The notes beneath the pieces are model-generated. The model was given only the letters and a program-made list of their open reading frames with translations, did not search any database and was not told the origin of the DNA. From a virus, in the IMG/VR virus record IMGVR_UViG_3300027721_000090, positions 1 to 21,455 of that record: 21,455 nucleotides of DNA, one strand, 5' to 3'. The position numbers were made by a program, and so were the translations under genes. Positions 1-5,098 of this stretch are shown here, one piece after another (the first letter of the stretch is position 1; every line of letters begins with the position of its first letter).

Positions 1-1018
1 CAACAATGTCGTACCCCTTCAGGAACTCTATGCCTTCTTCCACTGATTTCGGGCCTTTGACGGCCGTCATTATCTTTGGGAAACCGTTCTTGCGCATGTG
101 GCTGATTGTCTCTGGCCTGGCTGAATCTGCAACTATTGGCCATTTCTCAGCCTCTGGAACGGTCATAAACAACTCAGGCGTGTTCACAATCTCGCAGCCA
201 ACCATGTAGGCCTCGTGATCAATATAGAGCGTGCGGCCAATGATGTGACAGCGCACCAGGACCGTCGGGTCAATCGCAAAGCCCCAGTCAGCGCCCAGCC
301 GGTGGATAGCGTCTGGTGGTGCATCAAACTCGTCAATCTTCCAGTTCTTAAACACCCTGGCGCTGCTGTTGGTCAGGTAAGAACCTTGCCAAACGTGCTG
401 ATACTTGTCTGGATCGCGCCGCTTGTCGTACTCCATTTCGTCGCGGAGTACCTGCGGAAACCACGGGTTATCGCTGAAATTGACCTTGATGACCGTGGAA
501 TCTTTGGGCGGTGTCGGGCCACGCAGCAGGAAATCTACCGGGTCGCTGTTTTGCCGCGGGTTCCAGGTAAACCACAACTCGCTGTCTGGCTTGCGGATTG
601 TCGGCCGAAGCAGGTCAAGACTGGTCTGGGACAGGCTCTGTGCTTCCTCCACCCAGGCGCAATCGTAGCCCTCCAGCGATTTAATCGAGTCGGCAGTGTG
701 ATTCTGCATCCCTTGGAAAATAATCGCGCCATCGCCCTTTTTGGCCTTAATGACGGCATCCTGCACTTCAAAGTAAGCGCCGGCGTTCATGTCTTGGATC
801 TTTGTCTCAAGCAGCCGCTTGACGGACTGGTTCAGCGATTTCTGGATTTCTCGCACGCAGACGCTTCTCCGTTTTTGGTCAATGATGTGCGCCTCAATCA
901 TCAGTTCGGCGAACATGTGAGACTTGCCAGATCCACGACCACCCCATGCGCCTTTATATCGGCTGGCCTCCAGCAGGGGTAACGCCCATTCAGGCGTTTG
1001 AAGTTGGAGAGTTGTCAT
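1..1018 (-). CDS. terL: Terminase large subunit (TerL), C-terminus cut by window edge
   Basis: ATPase/nuclease motor that packages phage DNA into the prohead. The first 339 codons are present and the frame stays open to the left edge, so the C-terminal end lies outside. A Walker A motif GGRGSGKS is at residues 26-33 and a Walker B-like YDCAWVEEA at about 118-126 with the catalytic glutamate. The nuclease half begins around GADWGFAIDP (about 242-251), with Asp244 a likely metal ligand and a second acidic segment ADSARPE near residue 300. The pattern fits the PBSX/Terminase_3-like group of TerL proteins (family knowledge). The ATG at 1018 overlaps the stop of the upstream methyltransferase by ATGA, so translation is probably coupled. 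Identity is secure; the exact subfamily is not. Confidence 0.95.
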   Translation of the reverse strand, partial: MTTLQLQTPEWALPLLEASRYKGAWGGRGSGKSHMFAELMIEAHIIDQKRRSVCVREIQKSLNQSVKRLLETKIQDMNAGAYFEVQDAVIKAKKGDGAIIFQGMQNHTADSIKSLEGYDCAWVEEAQSLSQTSLDLLRPTIRKPDSELWFTWNPRQNSDPVDFLLRGPTPPKDSTVIKVNFSDNPWFPQVLRDEMEYDKRRDPDKYQHVWQGSYLTNSSARVFKNWKIDEFDAPPDAIHRLGADWGFAIDPTVLVRCHIIGRTLYIDHEAYMVGCEIVNTPELFMTVPEAEKWPIVADSARPETISHMRKNGFPKIMTAVKGPKSVEEGIEFLKGYDIV

Positions 1019-1521
1019 TCGTTTGCCGTCATGCGGGTCAAAAAACCCAAGTCTTGCATTGATTCAAGTGCGGCCACGTTGGTAGTACCCCAAGCCACCA
1101 ACATAGAGCCGCTGCCAGCGCCGCTTCCACCAGTCACGCCTAGCCCGTCAACAAACTTTACACGACCTTTTAGAAACAGAATGGCGTCTGCCTTGGCCAC
1201 TGATTCGTGGAACCAAGCGCAATCTGTTCTTGCGAACACTAGTGCAATTCCGTTGCGGTGGCTGTGCATCTTTTTTAGCCACGCTTGTGTGTGCTTGCCG
1301 TAAGGTGGATTAAGCCAAACGCGTCCAGCCCACGGCTGTGTGAGTCCGTCATCCTTCAGCGTGTATCTCAGCTTTGCGGGAATCCAAGGGATTGCCGTTT
1401 CTGGTTGGCACGGGTCAAGGTCAAATTCAATACCAAGACGTTCAAAAATCCACGGAGGCGTGTACCAGTCCACATTTATGCTGCCTCTATTTTCATGGCC
1501 AAAGCCTTTTAAATCGCTCAT
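1015..1521 (-). CDS. Phage Dam-type DNA N6-adenine methyltransferase
   Basis: Predicted SAM-dependent adenine methyltransferase, 168 aa, of the phage Dam family (Dam, PF05869 type). FDLDPC at residues 33-38 is the SAM-binding strand, NPPYG at 71-75 is the catalytic D/NPPY motif, and LVFARTDCAWFH follows at 95-105. The frame is open further upstream, but the ATG at 1521 is preferred because it overlaps the terminase small subunit stop by ATGA; the longer version would run through that gene. It lies between the two terminase subunits, coupled to both. Members of this family often methylate GATC, but the target here is not visible. Likely roles are protection of phage DNA from host nucleases or marking of DNA for packaging (inference). 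Confidence 0.88.
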   Translation of the reverse strand: MSDLKGFGHENRGSINVDWYTPPWIFERLGIEFDLDPCQPETAIPWIPAKLRYTLKDDGLTQPWAGRVWLNPPYGKHTQAWLKKMHSHRNGIALVFARTDCAWFHESVAKADAILFLKGRVKFVDGLGVTGGSGAGSGSMLVAWGTTNVAALESMQDLGFLTRMTANE

Positions 1522-1934
1522 ACCTTCACTACCACGCGCTCGATGCGCTGAACCAGCGGGTTTGCCGGGTCTCCAGAAACCTCCAGCTTTTCGCCGTATT
1601 TCCTCGGGGCCAGCTTGGACAACAGCCATTTGCGCGTATCAACCTGCAATTTATGCTTTTGGATGGCTTGCCAATCCTTTCTGCCGTCACCAGTCTCAGG
1701 CACTTCTTTGTCGCTCAGATCAAGCACTTCTTGGGCCATGCGTTCCAGCAAATCTTCTCGCGCACGCGCATAACTGTCGGAAAGTTCAGCATCTTCTCCA
1801 ACCCATCCGATAAAAGTCGAATGACTTACGCCGGCCGCTTCGCATGACTTGAACGTGCTTTTACCGCCTCTCATGCCTTCCAGCACCTTGGCGCAAATCT
1901 CTTGCTTGTTGTCGCTGTATTTGGATTTACGCAT
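1518..1934 (-). CDS. terS: Terminase small subunit (TerS)
   Basis: Predicted DNA-recognition subunit of the packaging terminase, 138 aa. An N-terminal helix-turn-helix-like segment (KSCEAAGVSHSTFIGWV) is followed by a helical region. A segment RKWLLSKLAPRKYGEK near the C-terminus is typical of one terminase small subunit family. The ATG at 1934 is chosen because GGAG sits five bases upstream; an in-frame TTG at 1952 would add six residues but lacks a better ribosome site. Two genes away from terL, which normally follows terS directly. The stop overlaps the methyltransferase start by ATGA. The family assignment rests on the C-terminal signature, position and size. Confidence 0.85.
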   Translation of the reverse strand: MRKSKYSDNKQEICAKVLEGMRGGKSTFKSCEAAGVSHSTFIGWVGEDAELSDSYARAREDLLERMAQEVLDLSDKEVPETGDGRKDWQAIQKHKLQVDTRKWLLSKLAPRKYGEKLEVSGDPANPLVQRIERVVVKV

Positions 1935-2157
1935 TGATTCTCCATTGGACAAGCCAAGCGGGTGATATCCCCGACTTCAGCCATCTTTCGACTACTGCAC
2001 CCATAAGGTCAGGCTTCCATTTCCAGAGCGCCCGTATCGTTGGGCTAATCGTCACATCACCGTTCTGCTCTGTTCCTGAGATACCGCCTGCAAGTTCTCG
2101 CGCTGGCTTGTCAGTAAGCGCATCACTTTTCTCGATAGCAACCGTAACAGGGTTCAT
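1927..2157 (-). CDS. Small hypothetical protein upstream of terS
   Basis: Predicted 76-aa protein of unknown function. I do not recognise a family. It is hydrophilic, with a tryptophan-rich C-terminal third (ALWKWKPDL, then VERWLKSG and AWLVQWRINA). The ATG at 2157 is preferred because it overlaps the upstream small frame by ATGA; an in-frame GTG at 2199 would extend it into the structured segment. Its 3' end overlaps the terS start by eight bases, so the two are probably translated together. It could assist the terminase, but nothing in the sequence shows this. Confidence 0.6.
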   Translation of the reverse strand: MNPVTVAIEKSDALTDKPARELAGGISGTEQNGDVTISPTIRALWKWKPDLMGAVVERWLKSGISPAWLVQWRINA

Positions 2158-2315
2158 TGTTTCGCCATCAGCAATCGGTACTGGAACGCAAAAAGCCACT
2201 TTCTACTGCGTTCTGATGCTGCAACATCAGTTCCCTTGTGGGGTAACGCATGAGAAAATGGCCTCATTTGGTCTTGTGTTGCAGCACTTGACGTTGAAAT
2301 TATAGCCAGTTTCAT
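2154..2315 (-). CDS. Possible 53-aa ORF across the structured segment
   Basis: Short frame starting MKLAIIST with ATGA-type overlaps at both ends: its ATG overlaps the stop of the membrane protein (2312-2315) and its stop overlaps the next ATG (2154-2157). This spacing is what real genes in this operon show, and is the main support. Against it, the same 160 bases hold a TATAAT box and a strong predicted RNA fold (2207-2250). The peptide (HALPHKGTDVAASER in the middle) also looks like translations I associate with P4 ash / P1 icd-type regulatory regions, where RNA rather than protein is often the product. That last point is memory, not a search result. Confidence 0.35.
   Translation of the reverse strand: MKLAIISTSSAATQDQMRPFSHALPHKGTDVAASERSRKWLFAFQYRLLMAKQ
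2207..2292 (-). ncRNA. Candidate small structured RNA (three-way junction)
   Basis: Read on the minus strand, TGCGTT (2250-2245) pairs with AACGCA (2212-2207) and encloses two hairpins. One has CCC and GGG arms around CACAA (2243-2233). The other is the near-perfect palindrome at 2230-2213 (plus strand CTGATGCTGCAACATCAG), which folds as seven pairs with a UGCA loop and one U-G wobble. A further stem ATGAG/CTCAT (2267-2263 with 2254-2250) sits just upstream and shares base 2250. A -10 box TATAAT at 2304-2299 would start a transcript near 2292. The arrangement recalls the short c4/CI antisense RNAs of P1 and P4 phages, but I cannot run a covariance search, so the assignment is tentative. Confidence 0.4.
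2299..2304 (-). promoter_or_regulatory. Consensus -10 box (TATAAT) upstream of the terminase genes
   Basis: A perfect TATAAT on the minus strand. The best -35 candidates 16-17 bases upstream match TTGACA at only about three positions. It could drive the candidate small RNA and/or the terS-dam-terL genes. It lies within the first codons of the possible 53-aa frame. Confidence 0.4.
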
Positions 2316-2485
2316 ATTTTCTTGAAAAATGGCCAAAAACACCAGAGCAGCAGGAGCCAGGGAATACCAAACAGACCCAGCATAATCAGACCCATCCCGA
2401 ATCTGTCGGTCATCATTGCAATGCCGCCCAGCAAGATCAATGCGCCAATCACCACATAAAGCCTCACAATAATTGTTCTGATCAC
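2312..2485 (-). CDS. Small two-helix membrane protein
   Basis: Predicted 57-aa inner-membrane protein with two hydrophobic segments: about residues 7-22 (VRLYVVIGALILLGGI) and about 29-52 (GMGLIMLGLFGIPWLLLLWCFWPF), separated by a short polar turn and ending FFKKI. The GTG at 2485 is chosen because it forms a GTGA overlap with the stop of the HNH-like gene and has GAGG upstream. Function unknown; no holin-specific feature is seen. It lies in the nin-like part of the operon, where small membrane proteins are common. Confidence 0.65.
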   Translation of the reverse strand: MIRTIIVRLYVVIGALILLGGIAMMTDRFGMGLIMLGLFGIPWLLLLWCFWPFFKKI

Positions 2486-2757
2486 TGCAATGCCCTCATG
2501 GTTCGCTGATGCGCTTTCTGCCACATTTCCTGCCTTTCGAGTTTAGTTAGTTTAACACCTTGGTCTATTTCCCAGTGGCATTTCAGGCATAGCGCGGCTA
2601 CCAGGTTGTCATCAGCTTTTATTCCCCTGCCTTTGCCGCCGCCCCAGTTGCTGTGCGCTGCCTGCACCGTTTCCCCGCTGCCGCAGTGCTGGCAATCAAG
2701 CTGCGCCACCCGTTTTAGCAAGGCTTTGTCGCGGACATAGGCGTGTTTAAGAAACAT
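2482..2757 (-). CDS. HNH/zinc-binding nuclease-like protein (DUF1364/YbcO-like)
   Basis: Predicted 91-aa protein with a compact zinc-binding HNH-type layout: Cys22-x2-Cys25, then AAHSN with His35, then a GKGRGIKADDN stretch, and finally Cys57-x2-Cys60-His61 leading into EID. This order resembles the YbcO/DUF1364 phage endonucleases (family knowledge). The start at 2757 has AAGG about seven bases upstream and overlaps the ninB stop by eleven bases; an in-frame upstream extension is rejected because it would run deep into ninB. It follows NinB, the position where lambdoid phages carry NinG or junction-processing nucleases. It probably acts on recombination or replication intermediates; catalytic activity is inferred. 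Confidence 0.7.
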   Translation of the reverse strand: MFLKHAYVRDKALLKRVAQLDCQHCGSGETVQAAHSNWGGGKGRGIKADDNLVAALCLKCHWEIDQGVKLTKLERQEMWQKAHQRTMRALQ

Positions 2758-3154
2758 CGATGCCCTTATCTGCTGACCAGGCCAGCAAGAATTCGATGAA
2801 CTCGCTGCTCTCACTCGTGGTGAATTTGTGGCTTTGCAGGCCAAGCTGAACGATTCTCTCGCCATCCAGGCTTGGGCAGACCTTGCCGATCTTGCGGTTT
2901 GTGTCGTGCGCCCACTGGTCGATCAGCAATCTTTTCCAGTCATCTGCTGTCCAGGTGCTGCCGGCCGAAGCCATTTGCTTGGCTATTTTGTCGATCATGC
3001 TGTGAAACATTGCGTTCTGTTCCACGCTCCGCTTGCTCTGCTTGATTTCAATCGTCATCCGGTGGCCGGCAATCAGCATGGATTTCAGCATCGGCCAAAC
3101 AACGGTCATCATTTCTTTGTGTGCTTGGACGGGTTCCCAGCAAGTGACTTTCAT
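2747..3154 (-). CDS. ninB: NinB-family recombination protein
   Basis: Predicted 135-aa homologue of lambda NinB (Orf), a recombination mediator that binds single-stranded DNA and helps load annealing or RecA-type proteins. The core TIEIKQSKRSVEQNAMFHSM matches the NinB pattern of an isoleucine-rich strand followed by R-S-x-x-Q-N, and FTTSESSEFIEFLLAW matches its C-terminal helix. Length is close to lambda NinB (about 146 aa). The ATG at 3154 overlaps the upstream nuclease stop by ATGA. The plus strand carries an ERF annealing protein and exonuclease, which could be its partners, although they are transcribed divergently. Confidence 0.88.
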   Translation of the reverse strand: MKVTCWEPVQAHKEMMTVVWPMLKSMLIAGHRMTIEIKQSKRSVEQNAMFHSMIDKIAKQMASAGSTWTADDWKRLLIDQWAHDTNRKIGKVCPSLDGERIVQLGLQSHKFTTSESSEFIEFLLAWSADKGIDVS

Positions 3155-3417
3155 TTTAAAACTCCAATCATGCGTAAAGCGGCCTCAGAGCCGTCAATTC
3201 TCGCCAAGGTACTACCAGACCAATTCTTAAAAAAATCGTCTTGTAGGGCCGTTAAACGCTTCCTAGGGCCATCTTTGACCTCAACCAGAAACGTGTGGCC
3301 TTTGTAGCCGACCAAAAGGTCAACAGGTAGGCCAATGATCCAAACGTAAGCGCCAGCTGCCCGTAGTACCGAAACGATCTCTTGCTGGTTTTTGTCAACC
3401 CTGGCTGCGTGTCTCAT
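3151..3417 (-). CDS. PD-(D/E)XK (VRR-NUC/Hjc-like) nuclease
   Basis: Predicted 88-aa nuclease with a compact PD-(D/E)XK fold. A helical start is followed by GLPVDLLVGYKGHTFLVEVKDG, giving Pro31-Val-Asp33 and Glu46-Val-Lys48 as the metal-binding motif. The size and pattern match short VRR-NUC or archaeal-Hjc-like Holliday junction resolvases in phages (family knowledge). The motif is complete, so activity is plausible. It is coupled to ninB downstream and to a small unknown gene upstream by ATGA overlaps. Next to NinB and the HNH-like gene it probably processes branched DNA before packaging. Confidence 0.78.
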   Translation of the reverse strand: MRHAARVDKNQQEIVSVLRAAGAYVWIIGLPVDLLVGYKGHTFLVEVKDGPRKRLTALQDDFFKNWSGSTLARIDGSEAALRMIGVLK

Positions 3418-3620
3418 TTCAGCGCCTTAATTCGTTCGATGATCATTGATCGCGATCCCGGCAAATCTTGTTCCAATTCCCGAAAGCGTTGAAGTAGGTA
3501 CTCTCGGCGTCCATCCTTTAGGGCTTGATCCCCACCAGCTAACGCCATCAGTGCATATGTCTGGATCAATGTCTCCAGTGAGTTCCAGGGCTGCGGTAAT
3601 GTCGGCTTCGGTGTGGTCAT
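3414..3620 (-). CDS. Small hypothetical protein, overlaps another frame
   Basis: 68-aa frame of unknown function with a charged helical C-terminal half (RREYLLQRFRELEQDL). Its stop overlaps the start of the PD-(D/E)XK gene by ATGA, which supports it. Its own start at 3620 has only a weak GAGCAGG upstream and lies inside the frame 3427-3669. Its C-terminal half looks more protein-like than the same DNA read in the other frame. It may be an independent nested gene or the C-terminal half of a frameshifted product. Confidence 0.5.
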   Translation of the reverse strand: MTTPKPTLPQPWNSLETLIQTYALMALAGGDQALKDGRREYLLQRFRELEQDLPGSRSMIIERIKALK

Positions 3621-3669
3621 AACCTGCTCTTGTTTCGTCTAGCAGCTTGTGGGCTTGGTAGTAGTTCAT
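3427..3669 (-). CDS. Small hypothetical protein, N-terminal part conserved-looking
   Basis: 80-aa frame starting MNYYQAHKLLDETRAGYDH and continuing to AALELTGDI. The first 33 or so residues look like a common small phage protein and are preceded by a good ribosome site (AAAGGAAT). The rest (from about TDGVSWWGSSPKG on) is polar, Gly/Ser/Pro-rich and shadow-like, while the overlapping frame 3414-3620 looks better there. Either the protein ends in an unrelated tail, or a +1 shift joins the two frames. Function unknown. Confidence 0.5.
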   Translation of the reverse strand: MNYYQAHKLLDETRAGYDHTEADITAALELTGDIDPDICTDGVSWWGSSPKGWTPRVPTSTLSGIGTRFAGIAINDHRTN

Positions 3670-3722
3670 GCTATTCCTTTTGTAGCTATAACGTCAATAT
3701 CCATGCGGGTTAGAGGCATATT

Positions 3723-3965
3723 TCACCACTTTTCATCGGGTTGTTTGTACCAATCAGCAACAGGCTTAGTCAGCGGCTGGCGGTCTGCCCATCGCTTGTA
3801 GCTCATCGTGCTTTCGTTCTTTGGCTTTGCGCCCCACTGATGCCGGCTGCACTTCGGTGGCGATCCTTCCAGGCGCACGCTCCACAGGTTTCCGCAGCCG
3901 TTAACGCTGCACAGCAGGCTTGGGCCGTCATCACGGTTCTTTGATTCTGGTGGTGCAAAACTCAT
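3723..3965 (-). CDS. Small zinc-finger-like protein
   Basis: 80-aa protein with a likely zinc site: Cys19 and Cys24 (CSVNGCGNLWSVR) followed by Cys39 and His42 (PPKCSRHQW). The C-terminal third is rich in W, K and P. Similar short C-x4-C...C-x2-H proteins often follow the replication initiator in beta-proteobacterial phages (general impression). The ATG at 3965 is chosen for its ATGA overlap with the initiator stop; an in-frame upstream extension to about 4019 would lie inside the initiator gene. Its position suggests a replication accessory role, which is unproven. Confidence 0.65.
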   Translation of the reverse strand: MSFAPPESKNRDDGPSLLCSVNGCGNLWSVRLEGSPPKCSRHQWGAKPKNESTMSYKRWADRQPLTKPVADWYKQPDEKW

Positions 3966-4729
3966 TTTGTGTACTTCCCATCTATGATTTTTTGAAAGTT
4001 GGTGGCATTCATTACCCATTCCAGATCAGGCCGCCACGTTCTGCCTGCTGTTTCAAAACCGTTTGACAAGCTGGTGTCTCGGGCAATGTAGTTAAAAAAG
4101 CTGTCCCACCACTTGATGCCTGCGGCTTCCGTCTGATAACCGTCAGGGCTGTATGCGCTTGGCCGGCTGGCCTGGTTCCATCGCTGCTTGGTGTTTGCTC
4201 GGCGTGATCCTTCCCAGCTTCTCGGCTGCGCAAGGTGCGGTAGATGCTTTGCCCAAAGTTTCAAAATCTCCTCTTGCGGACAGGCCATCAGCTTTGCTGT
4301 GGACAAAGTAGCTTTAGCTACTGGTATTAATAATGGTTCTTGGTTATTGGTTATTGGTTCTTGGTTAGCATCGAAAACAGGTTCGTTCGCATTGCGTTCG
4401 GTATGCGTTCGCATAGCATTCGCATTGTTCCAGCGTGCGTTCGCACTGTTTGCCGCCTTCCCTTTCTTCTCGTGATAGTCGGCAATCTCTTTGTCGCAAC
4501 GCTTATGGCGCCACCCTTCATCTTGCAAAACAAAGAAGTGATGGAGAATCAAGCTGATTGTTTTCGCATCCGAACGCATAGCAAACGCAATGCTTTCGCA
4601 TTCGTCTTTCAGCGGCTTTTCGTCTAAGTAGTAGCGCCAGAGCATCCGAAGGTAAACGCCCATCTGGTCGTTACTTAGGTGTCCGGTGTCTTTGAGAAAG
4701 TCACCAATGTGGTGACGGTAATAGTGCAT
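3962..4729 (-). CDS. DUF1376-family replication initiator (lambda O-like role)
   Basis: Predicted 255-aa replication initiation protein. The first about 95 residues, beginning MHYYRHHIGDFLKDTG and including GVYLRMLWRYY, match the DUF1376/YdaU winged-helix domain found in phage replication proteins. The middle (about 100-135) is a low-complexity N/E/P/T-rich linker encoded by the repeat arrays described separately. The C-terminal part (about 150-255) has several tryptophans (LWAKHLPHL, WWDSFFNYIA, TWRPDLEWVM). The layout matches initiators whose gene carries the origin between DNA-binding and partner-binding halves, as in lambda O. The ATG at 4729 has TAAGG upstream. No helicase or helicase loader is seen next to it, so it may recruit the host helicase. 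Confidence 0.85.
   Translation of the reverse strand: MHYYRHHIGDFLKDTGHLSNDQMGVYLRMLWRYYLDEKPLKDECESIAFAMRSDAKTISLILHHFFVLQDEGWRHKRCDKEIADYHEKKGKAANSANARWNNANAMRTHTERNANEPVFDANQEPITNNQEPLLIPVAKATLSTAKLMACPQEEILKLWAKHLPHLAQPRSWEGSRRANTKQRWNQASRPSAYSPDGYQTEAAGIKWWDSFFNYIARDTSLSNGFETAGRTWRPDLEWVMNATNFQKIIDGKYTK
4307..4322. repeat. Perfect inverted repeat AGTAGCT-TT-AGCTACT
   Basis: Seven-base arms with a two-base centre, lying directly beside the DnaA-box-like sequence and just before the A+T-rich heptamers. It may be a protein-binding dyad of the origin. It lies in coding sequence, so it is not a terminator. Confidence 0.6.
4333..4367. repeat. Five tandem 7-bp repeats (consensus TTGGTTM)
   Basis: The heptamers are ATGGTTC, TTGGTTA, TTGGTTA, TTGGTTC and TTGGTTA without gaps. 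A 21-base period makes the encoded peptide repeat as NQEPITN-NQEPLL on the minus strand. The run is A+T-rich and could serve as a DNA-unwinding element. Confidence 0.8.
4384..4448. repeat. 11-bp iteron-like repeats, cluster 1
   Basis: CGTTCGCATTG, CGTTCGGTATG, CGTTCGCATAG and CATTCGCATTG run in tandem (4384-4427), then CGTTCGCACTG follows after ten bases (4438-4448). Eleven bases put each copy on nearly the same face of the helix. The period is not a multiple of three, so selection at DNA level is more likely than a peptide repeat. Confidence 0.8.
4560..4603. repeat. 11-bp iteron-like repeats, cluster 2 (degenerate)
   Basis: GTTTTCGCATC, CGAACGCATAG, CAAACGCAATG and CTTTCGCATTC in tandem. 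They share the core CGCAWnS with cluster 1 and keep the same 11-base spacing, about 110 bases further towards the start of the initiator gene. Confidence 0.6.
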
Positions 4730-4829
4730 TTTTTGACCTTACTTCGTTGGTCTGCTTCACTGAGAAAGAACATCGGCAGGAGGGTGAAGAATCCTCTTTT
4801 CGTCCGCTAAGACTAGCCGTGCCCAAATT

Positions 4830-4991
4830 TTATCGTACAAACCACCCTGGCCGCAACAGTTTCAGCTGCCAAATCCTTTTTTCAGGGATGACCTTCCAGT
4901 GACTGATCGCGGCCTTGGTCACGCCCAGCAGCTTTGCCAGCGCACTCTTGCTGCCAGCTTTGGCAATGATGGTGTCTAGGTCAGGTTGCAT
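4830..4991 (-). CDS. Cro/YdaS-like HTH regulator (53 aa)
   Basis: Small DNA-binding protein starting MQPDLDTIIAKAGSKSALA. The helix-turn-helix is SALAKLLGVTKAAISHWKV (about residues 15-33), followed by IPEKRIWQLKLLRPGW, a layout typical of Cro or the YdaS group. It is the first gene of the leftward operon and faces the rightward early operon across about 155 bases, so it probably regulates both. The ATG at 4991 is chosen because the HTH begins shortly after it and an extended -10 element (TGCTATACA) ends eight bases upstream. The upstream in-frame extension is A+T-rich and lies in the promoter region. The mRNA may therefore be leaderless. Confidence 0.8.
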   Translation of the reverse strand: MQPDLDTIIAKAGSKSALAKLLGVTKAAISHWKVIPEKRIWQLKLLRPGWFVR

Positions 4992-4999
4992 GGCAGCAT

Positions 5000-5008
5000 T
5001 GTATAGCA
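5000..5008 (-). promoter_or_regulatory. Leftward extended -10 promoter for the HTH gene
   Basis: Minus strand TGCTATACA, an extended -10 (TGn plus TATACA). The expected start point falls at or within two bases of the HTH gene ATG at 4991. No convincing -35 is seen at 16-18 bases. Confidence 0.45.
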
Positions 5009-5086
5009 GGCTTAACACCTGAACATAGGGAAAGTACCTAGTCGAAAAGATAAAAATAGTTGAAAAAAGGCTTTGCAGCGGTTTAG

Positions 5087-5098
5087 CTAGGTATACAA
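5087..5098 (+). promoter_or_regulatory. Rightward early promoter -10 with overlapping operator half-site
   Basis: TATACAAT at 5092-5099 lies 48 bases before the first rightward gene. CTAGGTA (5087-5093) overlaps it and is the exact inverse of TACCTAG at 5035-5041, so a regulator bound at both could cover the intergenic region. The -35 is weak (GGCTTT at 5069-5074 with 17-base spacing). Confidence 0.4.

Larger units (their letters stand above)
4298..4603. other. Candidate replication origin inside the initiator gene
   Basis: Within 306 bases there are, from left to right on the plus strand: TGTGGACAA (4298-4306, one mismatch from the DnaA-box consensus TGTGNAWAA), a 7-2-7 inverted repeat (4307-4322), an A+T-rich run with five tandem heptamers (4333-4367), four tandem 11-mers plus a fifth after a spacer (4384-4448), and a second group of four degenerate 11-mers (4560-4603). 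Repeats near one helical turn in an initiator gene are what iteron origins look like. Assignment as an origin is inference. Confidence 0.6.

Noticed and set aside
215-982. Long plus-strand open frame (255 codons) opposite the terminase
   Set aside because: It is antisense to terL, whose Walker motifs leave no doubt about the coding strand. The frame is open only because of codon bias.
4740-4829. Possible attenuator or terminator after the HTH gene (GAGG...CCTC bases)
   Set aside because: Only a four-pair stem with a nine-base loop and no T-run; too weak to report as a terminator.
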